Below, piece by piece: positions 35,526 to 44,533 of a stretch of DNA of 64,000 bases. The position numbers were made by a program, and so were the translations under genes. How positions within the stretch are numbered: the stretch's first letter is position 1; each line of letters opens with the position of its first letter. The DNA is from Oceaniferula flava. Lineage in GTDB: Bacteria > Verrucomicrobiota > Verrucomicrobiia > Verrucomicrobiales > Akkermansiaceae. The notes below the pieces were generated by a model. The model had not been told where the DNA came from. It was given only the letters and a program-made list of their open reading frames with translations, and searched no databases. The stretch is from contig NZ_JAFBGL010000003.1 of the NCBI RefSeq assembly GCF_016811075.1, forward strand, positions 124,001 to 188,000, written 5' to 3'.

Positions 35526-36966
35526 ATGGTTCTGCCCCCGTTGATTCTTCGTTTACTTTTGTCCATCGGCAGTGCGGTGCTGGCGATTTTGGTCTTTCCT
35601 CCTATTGGCTGGTCGGCATTTGCCGTGGTTGCGTGGGTGCCGCTGTTGTTTGCCCTGCGTGGAGCCAAACCGGCTCACGGCTTTTATTTTGGTCTGCTGC
35701 ACGGCGGTATTTTCTATGGCGTCACCATGGCGTGGCTGGCGAAGGTCTTTGTGGGGGCGCAGCAGATGGTGGTGCCGCTGGTGTTGATCATGGCTCTGTT
35801 CACCGCCTTTTTTGCCCGCGGTTATGCGGTGGCGCAGCGGCGTTATGGACCGGGCTGGGCGGCGGCTTTGTTCGCTTCCTGCTGGTGGCTGGCGCTGGAG
35901 TTCTATCGATCGGAAATTTTCTACCTGAAGTTCCCATGGATGACCCCAGGCGTGGGACTGGGACCCACCTGGATCTCGCCGCTCATCGGGGTCTCGGGTG
36001 CTAGCTTTTTACTGATCTTGGCCGCCGCCTTGGGGGGGGCAGAAAAAACGTCACAGCCTGACCGGAGCGGTGCTGATGGCTGTGCTGTTGGGCTCGGCGG
36101 TATGGCAATCCACCCGTGACGTGCCACTGGGTTCGGACCCGGTGAAAATCACCGCGGTGCAGAGTGAGGTGGCGGATATCGACAACTACATCGAGCTCTC
36201 GAAACTGGCCTCCGGCGAGCAACCGGCGGATATCATCCTGTGGCCGGAATACGCCCTGCCATTCGAGCTCCGGAAAGACGTGCGTGCGAGTCGGAAGTTA
36301 TTTCAATTTGCCGAAACCATGGGAGCCTACGTGGTGCTGGGGACTCACAGCGCTGCGCCGGACGAGGGCTGGAGAAACACCGCCATGACCGTGGATGCAC
36401 GCGGCTTTGTGGGGGAGCATTATAAAAACCACACCGTGCATTTCTTCGATGACGGAGTGCCCGGCACGGAGTCGAATGCAGTCGCCACGGCACATGGCAA
36501 GGTGGGCACAGCGATTTGTTTCGACTGTGACTACCAAGATGTGATCCGCCGCATGACGGCGGACGGGGCGGAGTTTTTTGCCATCCCCAGCATGGATGCG
36601 ATCCACTGGGGCGAGCAGGAACACTATCAGCACGCCGAGCTTTTTCGCCATCGGGCCGCTGAGAACGGGCGCTGGCTGGCCGTGGCCGCCACCTCGGGAG
36701 TGACCCAGATTCTCGATCCGAATGGCAAGCGGGTGAAATCCATCCCGATCATCGAAGAGGGGGCTCTCAGTGGGGAAATTGGCAGGGTCACCGAGCTCAC
36801 CCTTTACACCCGCATTGGCTGGTTGTTTCCCTGGGTGGTGATGGTGGCAGGTGCGCTTTGGATGATCGTTCTCTTCCTTCAGGGGCTGGTCGAGCGGTTT
36901 ACAAAGGGCTCACCGGAAAGGTTACACCGCGGTAGTTCACCCGGCGATAGCGTGGGTCCCAGCTAA
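35526..36966 (+). pseudogene. lnt: Apolipoprotein N-acyltransferase, frame broken at a G8 tract
   Basis: Lnt adds the third acyl chain to lipoproteins. The N-terminal frame (from 35511/35526 to 36119) holds the membrane helices; the C-terminal frame (open from before 36070 to 36966) holds the nitrilase-like domain with the full triad: Glu in WPEYALPF (36247-36249), Lys in HYKNHT (36424-36426) and Cys in AICFDCDY (36517-36519). The frames meet at eight G's (36032-36039); seven would give one continuous protein of about 479 residues, the normal Lnt size. Because the second half is intact, a sequencing error, slippage or recent mutation is more likely than old decay. Confidence 0.8.
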
Positions 36967-37618
36967 AGATGCAGATCTCACGTCGGGTCGCACGCAGCAC
37001 GATGGTGGACGCACTGAGCATGCGCCATTTTTGTTGAGTCGGGTGGTAGTAGCTGTAGCGCACCGGCACGTTCTCGGATTTGGTCAGGGACGGGGCCTTG
37101 TAGGTTTGGTCTTGGCCGGGTTTCAGGGCGATGGTTTTTTTGCCGAGGTTGACCGCAATATTGACGGGCGAAAGATTCATATAGAGGTAGTCGCCCCCTT
37201 TGAACGATGCGAGGTCCTTGACGCGGGTATCGAAAATCAACGGAGCTTTCTTCTTGGGAGCGGGCACCAGGATCACCAGTGCTTTGCTCACGCCCTCGGG
37301 GATTTTCGCCTGGGCCAATGTTTGATAGAGGGGGGTCTCCGGATCATTCGGATTGGGGATCTCGCGAACCATGCGGACAATGCCATCGGCCGGAATCTTG
37401 ATCGGGCCACTGGCCATGCGCTTGGAGAGGGTGAGCTCGGTGATTTTTTTTCCGGTCATCAGGCTGACCGGGTTTTTTAAACCTTTGGGGATGTGGGTGC
37501 AGACGAAATGGGCGAGTCGCCCCGTCACTTTCTTCGGCTCTGCGGTGGTGGACTCTTGCGCAGCGAGTGGCAGTAGCGAACAAAGCCCTAGCCATGAGCT
37601 GATCAGAATGGTTTTCAT
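36899..37618 (-). CDS. Secreted protein of unknown function
   Basis: A signal peptide (about 1-20) is followed by a 219-residue beta-rich domain ending in ICIFSWDPRYRRVNYRGVTF. I do not recognise the family. Its 3' end overlaps the 3' end of lnt on the other strand by 68 bp. It starts 26 bp after the end of the pilin-like gene and reads the same way, so the two are probably co-transcribed and may work together. Confidence 0.6.
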   Translation of the reverse strand: MKTILISSWLGLCSLLPLAAQESTTAEPKKVTGRLAHFVCTHIPKGLKNPVSLMTGKKITELTLSKRMASGPIKIPADGIVRMVREIPNPNDPETPLYQTLAQAKIPEGVSKALVILVPAPKKKAPLIFDTRVKDLASFKGGDYLYMNLSPVNIAVNLGKKTIALKPGQDQTYKAPSLTKSENVPVRYSYYHPTQQKWRMLSASTIVLRATRREICIFSWDPRYRRVNYRGVTFPVSPL

Positions 37619-37643
37619 ATATGGGTGGAAGTAGTTTGTTAGG

Positions 37644-40600
37644 TTAGACTTCGTTGGCGTTCAACCAACGGAAGCTGATGATGTTGAATTGGCGACCGAA
37701 GCGGCTGTTGACTTCGCTGAGTTCGGCATTGTCACTGAACTCACCATCTTCATCGAGGATGCGAGCGGGCACATCGGCCTCGTTGGTGGGGTCACAGTAT
37801 TCAGGGCTCCGCTGCACGATGGCTTCGCACCAGGCTTTGGCTGCGACGTTGCCATTGGCGTCCAGGGCCTCGCCGTAGGCTCGGATGCGGAAGGTGTCAT
37901 CCCGCACCGCCAAGGTGTTGCTGATGGGCTTTAGCAAGTCCGACTGAATCACGTAGCCGGGGATGCCTGCAAAGCGCGAGCCAGCGGTGGCCTCGGGGGT
38001 CTGGAAACGGTGGGAGCCGAGCTCGCTCTGCTGCATCATGTAGTCGGGGCCATTTTTGAAACGGTAATTGATGGATCCGGATTGCGGGCTGGAATCGTCG
38101 TAATCGATCGCACTTTGCAGCGCACCCATCAAGCCCAACTCGTCCGTGGATAAGCGGCGGTTGATGAACTCGGAGTAGTTGAGGAAGGGGCCACGTTGCT
38201 TGACTTGTTTGACACATTCTTCCGCCAGTTTGAGGATTTGGTCATCGTCCAAGTAGCGCACGCCGGTCCAGCCATTACTGCCATCGGGCAGATTGGCGCC
38301 GGTTTCCGGATCGTCCATTTCCTGGTCAGAGATTTCGGTGTTGTAACGTGAGAGGGCGATGCGTTTGCCGCTGGGAACACTCACCGGCTGCAGCGATGAG
38401 CCATTGCGGTAAACCAGCTGCCGCTCACGAATGCCGGCGAACAAGGCGGTCCAGGCAGGCACCGAGGTGCTGTTGACGTTGAACATGCCATCGACCATGA
38501 GGTGCTTGGCTGCCTTGAGGTAACCTTCCTGAGCCTGGAGCTCAGCCTTGATATCACTGGCGGACTGGCCGGTGACGCGGAAGTGGTAGCGGCTGTTGGC
38601 GAGGCTTTCGTTTTCGACTAACTGATCCAAGTTCTCGCTCAGGCTCAGTGCCGAGCTGGCACCGGGGCGTGTTTGGTCTGCCAGCGAGGAAACAAAGTAA
38701 TCATCCCAGAGGGCGTCGTTCAGGAGGAACACGTGATCCCAATAATCGTTGAAGAGTTTGTTGTCCGTGGTGTTGGTAGTGTATGGGTTCGATCGGTCCA
38801 CCGGGTCCTGACTCTTGGAGTTGTCAAAGTAGGTGTAAACGCCGTCGCGCGCAATCATCGGGTGGATGAAGGAGTTCCCGATTCCCGGACCGGTGACGCC
38901 GCTCTGGTAGGCCAGCGCTTTGGCTTCCGCAGCGTAGAGCGATGCCTTTCCGGAGTTGGAAGCACTGGCGATCCCCACCTGAAGCGAGGAGTTGAGCTTG
39001 GTGAGCTCGGCCCAGCCTGGGTTGATTCTCATGTTGGAAAAACTGGCGAGGCTGGAAAGTGGGGCGGTGGGGAGCTCGAGAGAGACCACCGAGGTGACTT
39101 GCTCCACAGGATTCGTGCCCGATCCCAAAAAGGCGCGCTCGCCCAGGTGACCGACCACTCGAGGCATCTCCGATTGGGAGGTGGGGCCGAAGTGGAAAAT
39201 GTAGGGGTCGTCGAGACGTTGGGTATGTGCAATCTGATCGTCCTCCGACATGTAAAGCATGCTGCCATTGTAAAATGGAGGGGAGTGCAGCCAGTTCCGG
39301 CCACGCCAGTCTTCTTCCCAATCGATGCTTTCGTAATCCATTTCCGACACCCCCTTGATGGCCAACTGCGAGAAGGCAACAGGGAGAGGTTCGGTGTCGC
39401 CGAAGACCCAGCGGGCGATGCCGGCAGGTTCAGGACCTGTGATGGAGGTGTATGTCTGGTCCACCTGCAGCCAGTCGTGATTATAGGTGAGGGGAATGCG
39501 GGTGGCGGTGCTGCCCCAGTGCTGCACGTGAACCAGGGAGCCGGGAGTATTGCCAAAGTTGATGTTGCCCCCCCAGACCGAGTGACTGAAATCGATGGAT
39601 ACGCCGGGGTTTTCCGTCGTGGTGTAGCCCGTGGAGCTACCTATAAGTAGTTTCATCCCCCCGATGGCCTGTGGGTCGAAGCCGGGGTAAAGGTTTTCGT
39701 TGGTGCTGCCGTTGTTGACTGCGCTCAGCGAGAATAACTTGATTTCACCGGGTTCAAAGGTGATGTCCGAGCTGCCATCCGACGTCAGAAACGACTGCAA
39801 GTTTTGGCCAATTTGGAAGACCTCACTGGTGGATGCTGTGTTGTTCAGGAACAGCTGCGCCCGAATGGGTAAGGCTTTGTAAGGCGCTTGGAGCGACCCC
39901 AATTGGCGACTCGGTAAAACCAGCGGCGTGTTGTAGGGATTCCAGTAGGTGAGGACGGGAGAGAACACGAGATAGAGCTTGTAGCGCGTGGGGGTGGTGT
40001 TCGCCACTTCCTCGGTGAGCAGACTGTAGATGTAGGTCAGTTTGGCTAAGACCGGAAATCTCCAGTAGTTGTTCGATCCGTCCCAGCCGTTCGTGGAGGT
40101 GAAGCGGGTGCCCCAAACGATATCGGAGGAGGGTTGGGAACCTGTCCAATCCAAAGAACCTTGGCCTCCGGTATCGGCCACAGTGGCGTCACTGTCGTTG
40201 CGATACATGCGGTAGTAATGGCGCATGTTGGTCCATGAGGCGAAGTGGCGGTTAGGCACCGTGGGGTTGTTAGCCAAGAGATCGGCACTCATCGGACGCA
40301 CCGAGGGTTCTTGGATATCCGAAGATTGAAATTCGTAGGTCTCGGGCAGCGATGAGTTGTCGTTTTCGAACAGGAGGCTGAGGTCTTTTTTCAGGTGCCC
40401 GGTGCGCACGCTGGCAATCACGCCCTGACTGTTAGCGGTGAGGTCAAAGAAATGCTCTTGCACCTTAGCTTCATCCACCGCGGCGTTCTGCAGGGTCAGT
40501 CGGGTGATCAGGCGCTCGGCGGTGCTTTCGTCATCATCGATGGCATCGAGCCCGTCGATCGCTCCGATACCGACTTCAGCAGTGTCGCCCTGGGACGTTT

Positions 40601-41336
40601 CCCAAGCATCGCTGCTGAGCGAGCGGGAGCTCTTGGCCAGGTTAACTTTCGCCTTGTGATTCTCAGGCCCGATCCACCAGGCGTGTTTGCCCGATGTTTC
40701 CACGGGCACCAGATACGCGCGGGTAACCTGGTCGGGCTGATTACTTGCGCTATCGCCCAGGCTGCCTTCACCCACCATGATCACGGAATTGTCATCATCG
40801 AGATTGGCCAGAGTGATGGGGGCATCAACATCTTCTTCCATGCCCTCGGGCAGGGAGAGGAGCCAGCGGCGGAACATTTTCTCACGCTGCGGGGTGTAGG
40901 TGTCGGAAATCTCCAGGGTGTCGCCGTTGTCAGGGAGGGTGTAGTCCGAGTTCAGCCAGCTGCCCCACGCATGGTAACTGGCCAGCCAGCGCGACTGATC
41001 GACGCCATCGATTTCCTCCGTGTCATGGTTCTGATCAAAAATGGCAGATTCCGCACTGATGCGCATATCAGGCCCCATTTCTTTCTGTAACTCGCCGATG
41101 GCTAGCATCAAGGCCATGCGAGCGTTCGCCTGGGCTTCGGACATGGCGGAAGAGTTTTTATTGGTCCGTAACTCGATGGTGCTCAGGGTCAACATGGCGA
41201 GAGCGATCATTACGAGGAGGACCATCACGGAGATCGTGGCGATCAGCGCAAAGCCTGCTGGTTGGGGCAAATGCGCGGCAGGGCGGTCTGCGGCCGATGG
41301 ATTTTGACGATGAATATTCATGATACGTGAGCACAT
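37644..41336 (-). CDS. Very large pilin-like protein, Verru_Chthon cassette protein A type
   Basis: The N-terminus has a prepilin-like segment: a basic leader, PAGFALIATISVMVLLVMIALAM (about 27-50 in pieces) and TLSTIELRTNKNSSAMSEAQANARMAL. The remaining 1,170 residues form a large extracytoplasmic region without known domains. This size and start match the Verrucomicrobia-specific Verru_Chthon cassette protein A, which usually lies with smaller pilin-like proteins B-D. None of those is adjacent here. The glutamate at pilin position +5 is absent. I start at ATG 41336; 41321 is an alternative. Confidence 0.7.
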   Translation of the reverse strand: MCSRIMNIHRQNPSAADRPAAHLPQPAGFALIATISVMVLLVMIALAMLTLSTIELRTNKNSSAMSEAQANARMALMLAIGELQKEMGPDMRISAESAIFDQNHDTEEIDGVDQSRWLASYHAWGSWLNSDYTLPDNGDTLEISDTYTPQREKMFRRWLLSLPEGMEEDVDAPITLANLDDDNSVIMVGEGSLGDSASNQPDQVTRAYLVPVETSGKHAWWIGPENHKAKVNLAKSSRSLSSDAWETSQGDTAEVGIGAIDGLDAIDDDESTAERLITRLTLQNAAVDEAKVQEHFFDLTANSQGVIASVRTGHLKKDLSLLFENDNSSLPETYEFQSSDIQEPSVRPMSADLLANNPTVPNRHFASWTNMRHYYRMYRNDSDATVADTGGQGSLDWTGSQPSSDIVWGTRFTSTNGWDGSNNYWRFPVLAKLTYIYSLLTEEVANTTPTRYKLYLVFSPVLTYWNPYNTPLVLPSRQLGSLQAPYKALPIRAQLFLNNTASTSEVFQIGQNLQSFLTSDGSSDITFEPGEIKLFSLSAVNNGSTNENLYPGFDPQAIGGMKLLIGSSTGYTTTENPGVSIDFSHSVWGGNINFGNTPGSLVHVQHWGSTATRIPLTYNHDWLQVDQTYTSITGPEPAGIARWVFGDTEPLPVAFSQLAIKGVSEMDYESIDWEEDWRGRNWLHSPPFYNGSMLYMSEDDQIAHTQRLDDPYIFHFGPTSQSEMPRVVGHLGERAFLGSGTNPVEQVTSVVSLELPTAPLSSLASFSNMRINPGWAELTKLNSSLQVGIASASNSGKASLYAAEAKALAYQSGVTGPGIGNSFIHPMIARDGVYTYFDNSKSQDPVDRSNPYTTNTTDNKLFNDYWDHVFLLNDALWDDYFVSSLADQTRPGASSALSLSENLDQLVENESLANSRYHFRVTGQSASDIKAELQAQEGYLKAAKHLMVDGMFNVNSTSVPAWTALFAGIRERQLVYRNGSSLQPVSVPSGKRIALSRYNTEISDQEMDDPETGANLPDGSNGWTGVRYLDDDQILKLAEECVKQVKQRGPFLNYSEFINRRLSTDELGLMGALQSAIDYDDSSPQSGSINYRFKNGPDYMMQQSELGSHRFQTPEATAGSRFAGIPGYVIQSDLLKPISNTLAVRDDTFRIRAYGEALDANGNVAAKAWCEAIVQRSPEYCDPTNEADVPARILDEDGEFSDNAELSEVNSRFGRQFNIISFRWLNANEV

Positions 41337-41365
41337 CTTTGTATATGCTATGTATCACACAGTTA

Positions 41366-41425
41366 TTCGTTTTTAGGGGGAGGCGACAAACTTTAATGTT
41401 TTGCCATCTGGTTCATTTTTAGGGG
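41366..41425. repeat. Two direct repeats upstream of the pilin-like gene
   Basis: TTCGTTTTTAGGGG (41366-41379) and TTCATTTTTAGGGG (41412-41425) differ at one base and start 46 bp apart. They lie 30-90 bp upstream of the pilin-like gene start and could be regulator sites. Confidence 0.45.
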
Positions 41426-41467
41426 TAGTTTGCTTGAGTGGGATTCATGATCACCTGTAGTTATCGT

Positions 41468-42535
41468 TCATCGGGGCACGGGGCCGACTGTTTCTCCATC
41501 GATAAATTCTACGCTCGCTTTACTGTAGTGGGTATCAGTTTTCCCTCGGGCCACGTTATGTGCCCAGCGTAGGACGCGGCGTAACATCGGGTTACTATCA
41601 AAGTTGATGTGAGCCACCGAGGGGCGAAAGCCATCGAAATAAACGTCCGGATCTTGGCAGACCAATGAAATATGCTGAGGGGCGAGAATGCCGCGCTGAG
41701 CCAGATACTGTTGCGCGGCCATGAATCGGCCTGGCTGCTCAATGATGAGTGCAGTGGGAGGGGTGTACTCGAAGAGGGAATCGAGACACTGGTAAAAGCT
41801 GTCTTGATCGTCGGCCCAGTCTGGGATGTTGTAAGATCCCGCTTTGATGCCGTGCTCTTCCAGTTCTTCTAAAAATTTCACAAGAAAGACAGCGGGCTCC
41901 GGTTTTCTAACATGCTCGGCGATGAGCAAGACAATCCGCTGGTGGCCGAGACTGACCAGTCGCTTAAGGATGGCGCGGAAGGCCAGATGTTTATCGGTTC
42001 CGATGCCAGCCATCGGGAGCTCTTTGCGTCTTCCGAACAAGGCAAAGGCGGGTGTCTCTTGTTGGGCAAACCATTCTAATACATCGTGGGATGCCGCGGT
42101 GACAATCCAAGCGTCGGTCTCGGTGCGTTTGACGTAACGGGCGATTTTTGTGACGTCCATGCCGTAGCCGTGTAAGGATTTTTTAGGATCCACGATGACG
42201 GTGTGGCCGGCTTCGATCAAGCGGTGTTGGAGCTCGATCATGTAGTGCACGTACAAATCCGACGAATGGTAAAGCAGGATGGTGATCCGCAGGGTCGGGC
42301 GGCTGGTTTCTTTAGGCAGAACAATTTGCCTGCTGCGTCTGCGCCCACGATTCACTAACAGTCCGTCTTGCTCCAGTAGTTTTAGAGCCGATTCCACGGT
42401 GTTAGAGCAGACTCCTAACTCTGCGACCAGTTTTTGGGAGCCGGGCATGCGCCCCGTCCAGACGCGTTTCATCAAGCATTCGCGTAAATGCGCTGCCACT
42501 TGCTCTGCGGATGAGCGGATTCTGAAATCTGACAT
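41468..42535 (-). CDS. GntR/LacI-type transcriptional regulator
   Basis: The N-terminal 75 residues form a GntR-like winged helix (VAAHLRECLMKRVWTGRMPG, SNTVESALKLLEQDGLLVNRG). The C-terminal part (85-340) is a LacI/periplasmic-binding-type sensor (AILKRLVSLGHQRIVLLIAEH, PPTALIIEQPGRFMAAQQYLAQRG). Such regulators usually respond to sugars; the ligand is unknown. A perfect palindrome next to its start suggests self-regulation. It is divergent from a PEP-CTERM protein gene. Confidence 0.82.
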   Translation of the reverse strand: MSDFRIRSSAEQVAAHLRECLMKRVWTGRMPGSQKLVAELGVCSNTVESALKLLEQDGLLVNRGRRRSRQIVLPKETSRPTLRITILLYHSSDLYVHYMIELQHRLIEAGHTVIVDPKKSLHGYGMDVTKIARYVKRTETDAWIVTAASHDVLEWFAQQETPAFALFGRRKELPMAGIGTDKHLAFRAILKRLVSLGHQRIVLLIAEHVRKPEPAVFLVKFLEELEEHGIKAGSYNIPDWADDQDSFYQCLDSLFEYTPPTALIIEQPGRFMAAQQYLAQRGILAPQHISLVCQDPDVYFDGFRPSVAHINFDSNPMLRRVLRWAHNVARGKTDTHYSKASVEFIDGETVGPVPR

Positions 42536-42540
42536 AATTT

Positions 42541-42568
42541 CAATCTACTCTATATTTAAGGTAGATTG
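42541..42568. promoter_or_regulatory. Candidate operator palindrome next to the regulator start
   Basis: CAATCTAC (42541-42548) and GTAGATTG (42561-42568) are a perfect 8-bp inverted repeat with a 12-bp AT-rich spacer, starting 6 bp before the regulator ATG and 118 bp before the PEP-CTERM start. Half-site spacing of two helical turns suits a dimeric GntR/LacI protein. Confidence 0.55.
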
Positions 42569-42685
42569 CGAGAGGAATGTCATCGCCGATGCCCGTGCTG
42601 ATCATTTAATGATAGATGTCTCTGTTTTAGGCATAACTGCGTTTGCAGTGTGTTGAGAATAGAGAGTCAATACACACGAATAAAA

Positions 42686-43459
42686 ATGAACATAACTAAT
42701 TATATCAAAACCTATACTGTGGTGGCGGCATTTAGTTTGGGGTCGGCCAATGCTGCCTCCATCTTAATTCAGTCGGATGATTTCGAGAGTTTGCCTGAGG
42801 GTGTGGCTCCGGATGCTGCTCAGGTACAAGTTAGAGGCTTGAGTTTGGATCCGAATGGAGCCGGAACCAATGCCAACAACACCTACACGGGCACTTTGGC
42901 TGTCCAAGTGAATGCCGCTTCAGGATGGCGCGATGTTTCCAGTAAATACAATGCCGCCTCTGGGGAGACCTACAATGGCAATGCCCGCTGGGATCAGACG
43001 GGGAACGGAGGGGGGATCGGCATACGCATTCGTGCCAATACCGGTGCTGCCACCTTGGACAATGCGATGCAGTTGACCACCTTGGGCGCCACTTCTGTGA
43101 CGATGGCCTATGACATCGATCTGGACGACGACAGTGCCTATTCTCTGGATATCATCTACTCTGCGGATGCGGCATTTACGTCTCCTGTGGTGCTGCAGAC
43201 CTACACCTCGGACGGCTCTGACAACGGGGGATGGTTCTCTGACAGTGTTACCATTCAAGATGGCGTGGGTGGTGTCGTTTTCTCTGATGATGCGTATTTC
43301 ATGATTGGCAGAACCAGCACGAGCACAGGATTTTCCAATCCGACCTTTCACGTGCTGGATAACATCGTCATCACGGCTGAGGTTGTACCCGAACCTTCAT
43401 CGGCGGCATTGTTAGGCCTTGGTGGACTCGGACTGCTGCTGCGTCGTCGTCGCGCATAG
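42686..43459 (+). CDS. PEP-CTERM exported protein
   Basis: A signal peptide (about 1-24, ending ANAAS) leads into a beta-rich domain with many Asp, Asn, Gly and Thr residues (about 25-225). The C-terminus is a PEP-CTERM sorting signal: VPEPSSAALLG, a hydrophobic Gly/Leu helix, then RRRRA. In the exosortase system the tail is removed and the protein sent to the surface or matrix. No exosortase gene is in the window. I use ATG 42686; a GTG at 42650 adds 12 charged residues. Confidence 0.85.
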   Translation: MNITNYIKTYTVVAAFSLGSANAASILIQSDDFESLPEGVAPDAAQVQVRGLSLDPNGAGTNANNTYTGTLAVQVNAASGWRDVSSKYNAASGETYNGNARWDQTGNGGGIGIRIRANTGAATLDNAMQLTTLGATSVTMAYDIDLDDDSAYSLDIIYSADAAFTSPVVLQTYTSDGSDNGGWFSDSVTIQDGVGGVVFSDDAYFMIGRTSTSTGFSNPTFHVLDNIVITAEVVPEPSSAALLGLGGLGLLLRRRRA

Positions 43460-43480
43460 TGATCTCAATTAGCTTCACTC

Positions 43481-43519
43481 AGCCCACCTTGGCCCATGCG
43501 TGGTCTCGGTGGGCTTTTT
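43481..43519 (+). terminator. Intrinsic terminator of the PEP-CTERM gene
   Basis: AGCCCACC (43481-43488) pairs with GGTGGGCT (43508-43515), followed by a T5 run (43515-43519). A small inner CCA/TGG hairpin lies in the loop. Confidence 0.85.
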
Positions 43520-43552
43520 GCTGGCTTGAGGCAAACTTAGGCCGACGGATTA

Positions 43553-44332
43553 TCAGCTGGATTTGCGAGTGGTTTTCTTACTGGCCGGCTTTTTCAATCG
43601 CACCCGGTAATGGGTGCGCGATCCGTTGGTGAACTTCTTGATTTCAAACAAATCGATGGCGGCAAACATGTCGCTCAATTTGGAAAACCCGAACGAGCGA
43701 TGGTTGAAGGGGCTTTGGTTCGCGATGTGACTGCCCACCGGCCCGAAGGCTGCCCAGCCATCGTCATCGGTGGAGGCCTTCACCGCGTTGCGCAGTGTGT
43801 TCATTAGCTTGGTGTTCTGTTTCAGCTGGTTCACCGAGTATTCCATCTTCGCCTCGGATGTCTTGTTAGAGCTTTCCTCGTCGAGGTAGAGGAAGCTGGT
43901 GCAGGAATTGACGAAGGGTTCTGGGGTGGTTTGTTTGCCGAATCCGATCACTTGCTTGCCGTCGGCCCGCAGGCGGGTGCAGAGCGGGGTGAAATCGCTG
44001 TCGGAGGAAACCAGGCAGAAGGTATCGACGTCCTTGGTGTATAAGATATCCATGGCTTCGATCAACAAGGCCATGTCGGTGGCATTCTTGCCTTTGACGA
44101 TGTCAAAATGCTGGACCGGTTGGATCGCGTGATCATGCAGCACATTTTCCCAGCCGGAGAGGGATCGTTTTTTCCAATTCCCGTAAGCACGGCGAATATT
44201 GATCACTCCGTGGGACGCGAGTTCGGAGATGATGAAGTCGATTTTCGAAGCCGGTGCATTATCGGCATCTATCAGCAGAGCAATACTGTTTTCTGAAGTG
44301 TGGGTGCTGTTTTTATAAGATGAGATCGGCAT
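43553..44332 (-). CDS. NYN-domain ribonuclease-like protein with C-terminal OST-HTH/LOTUS domain
   Basis: Residues 15-155 match the NYN (PIN-like, LabA/DUF88) fold: ALLIDADNAPASKID with acidic Asp22/Asp24, GKNATDMALLIEAMDIL, and FCLVSSDSDFTPLCTRLR. Residues about 165-250 look like an OST-HTH/LOTUS RNA-binding module (DDGWAAFGPVGSHIANQSPF ... RSFGFSKLSDMF). A basic tail follows. Bacterial members are thought to cut or bind RNA; the target is unknown. It reads away from the sulfatase after a 200-bp gap. Confidence 0.82.
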   Translation of the reverse strand: MPISSYKNSTHTSENSIALLIDADNAPASKIDFIISELASHGVINIRRAYGNWKKRSLSGWENVLHDHAIQPVQHFDIVKGKNATDMALLIEAMDILYTKDVDTFCLVSSDSDFTPLCTRLRADGKQVIGFGKQTTPEPFVNSCTSFLYLDEESSNKTSEAKMEYSVNQLKQNTKLMNTLRNAVKASTDDDGWAAFGPVGSHIANQSPFNHRSFGFSKLSDMFAAIDLFEIKKFTNGSRTHYRVRLKKPASKKTTRKSS

Positions 44333-44447
44333 AAGAAGACCTAATCTAATCTAAATCGTCTGACTTCAAAGACGAGAATCGGAGTTTTTTGTCAACTTCG
44401 ATCGGAGCGGTTCACGGCACCCGGCAAGGTGAACTTCCATGGAGTGA

Positions 44448-44504
44448 CGACTCAGACGAAACCACGATGATAAGATGTCCTTCATCATGGTCCGTCTGGA
44501 GTCG
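44448..44504. repeat. Long imperfect hairpin between sulfatase and NYN genes
   Basis: CGACTCAGACG (44448-44458) pairs with CGTCTGGAGTCG (44493-44504, one bulged G), and inside it CCACGATGA (44462-44470) pairs with TCATCATGG (44482-44490, one mismatch). It lies just after the sulfatase stop and may protect or end that transcript; no T-run follows. Confidence 0.45.
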
Positions 44505-44533
44505 ACGCTGTTTGTGGCAGTCGGAAAAGACGA

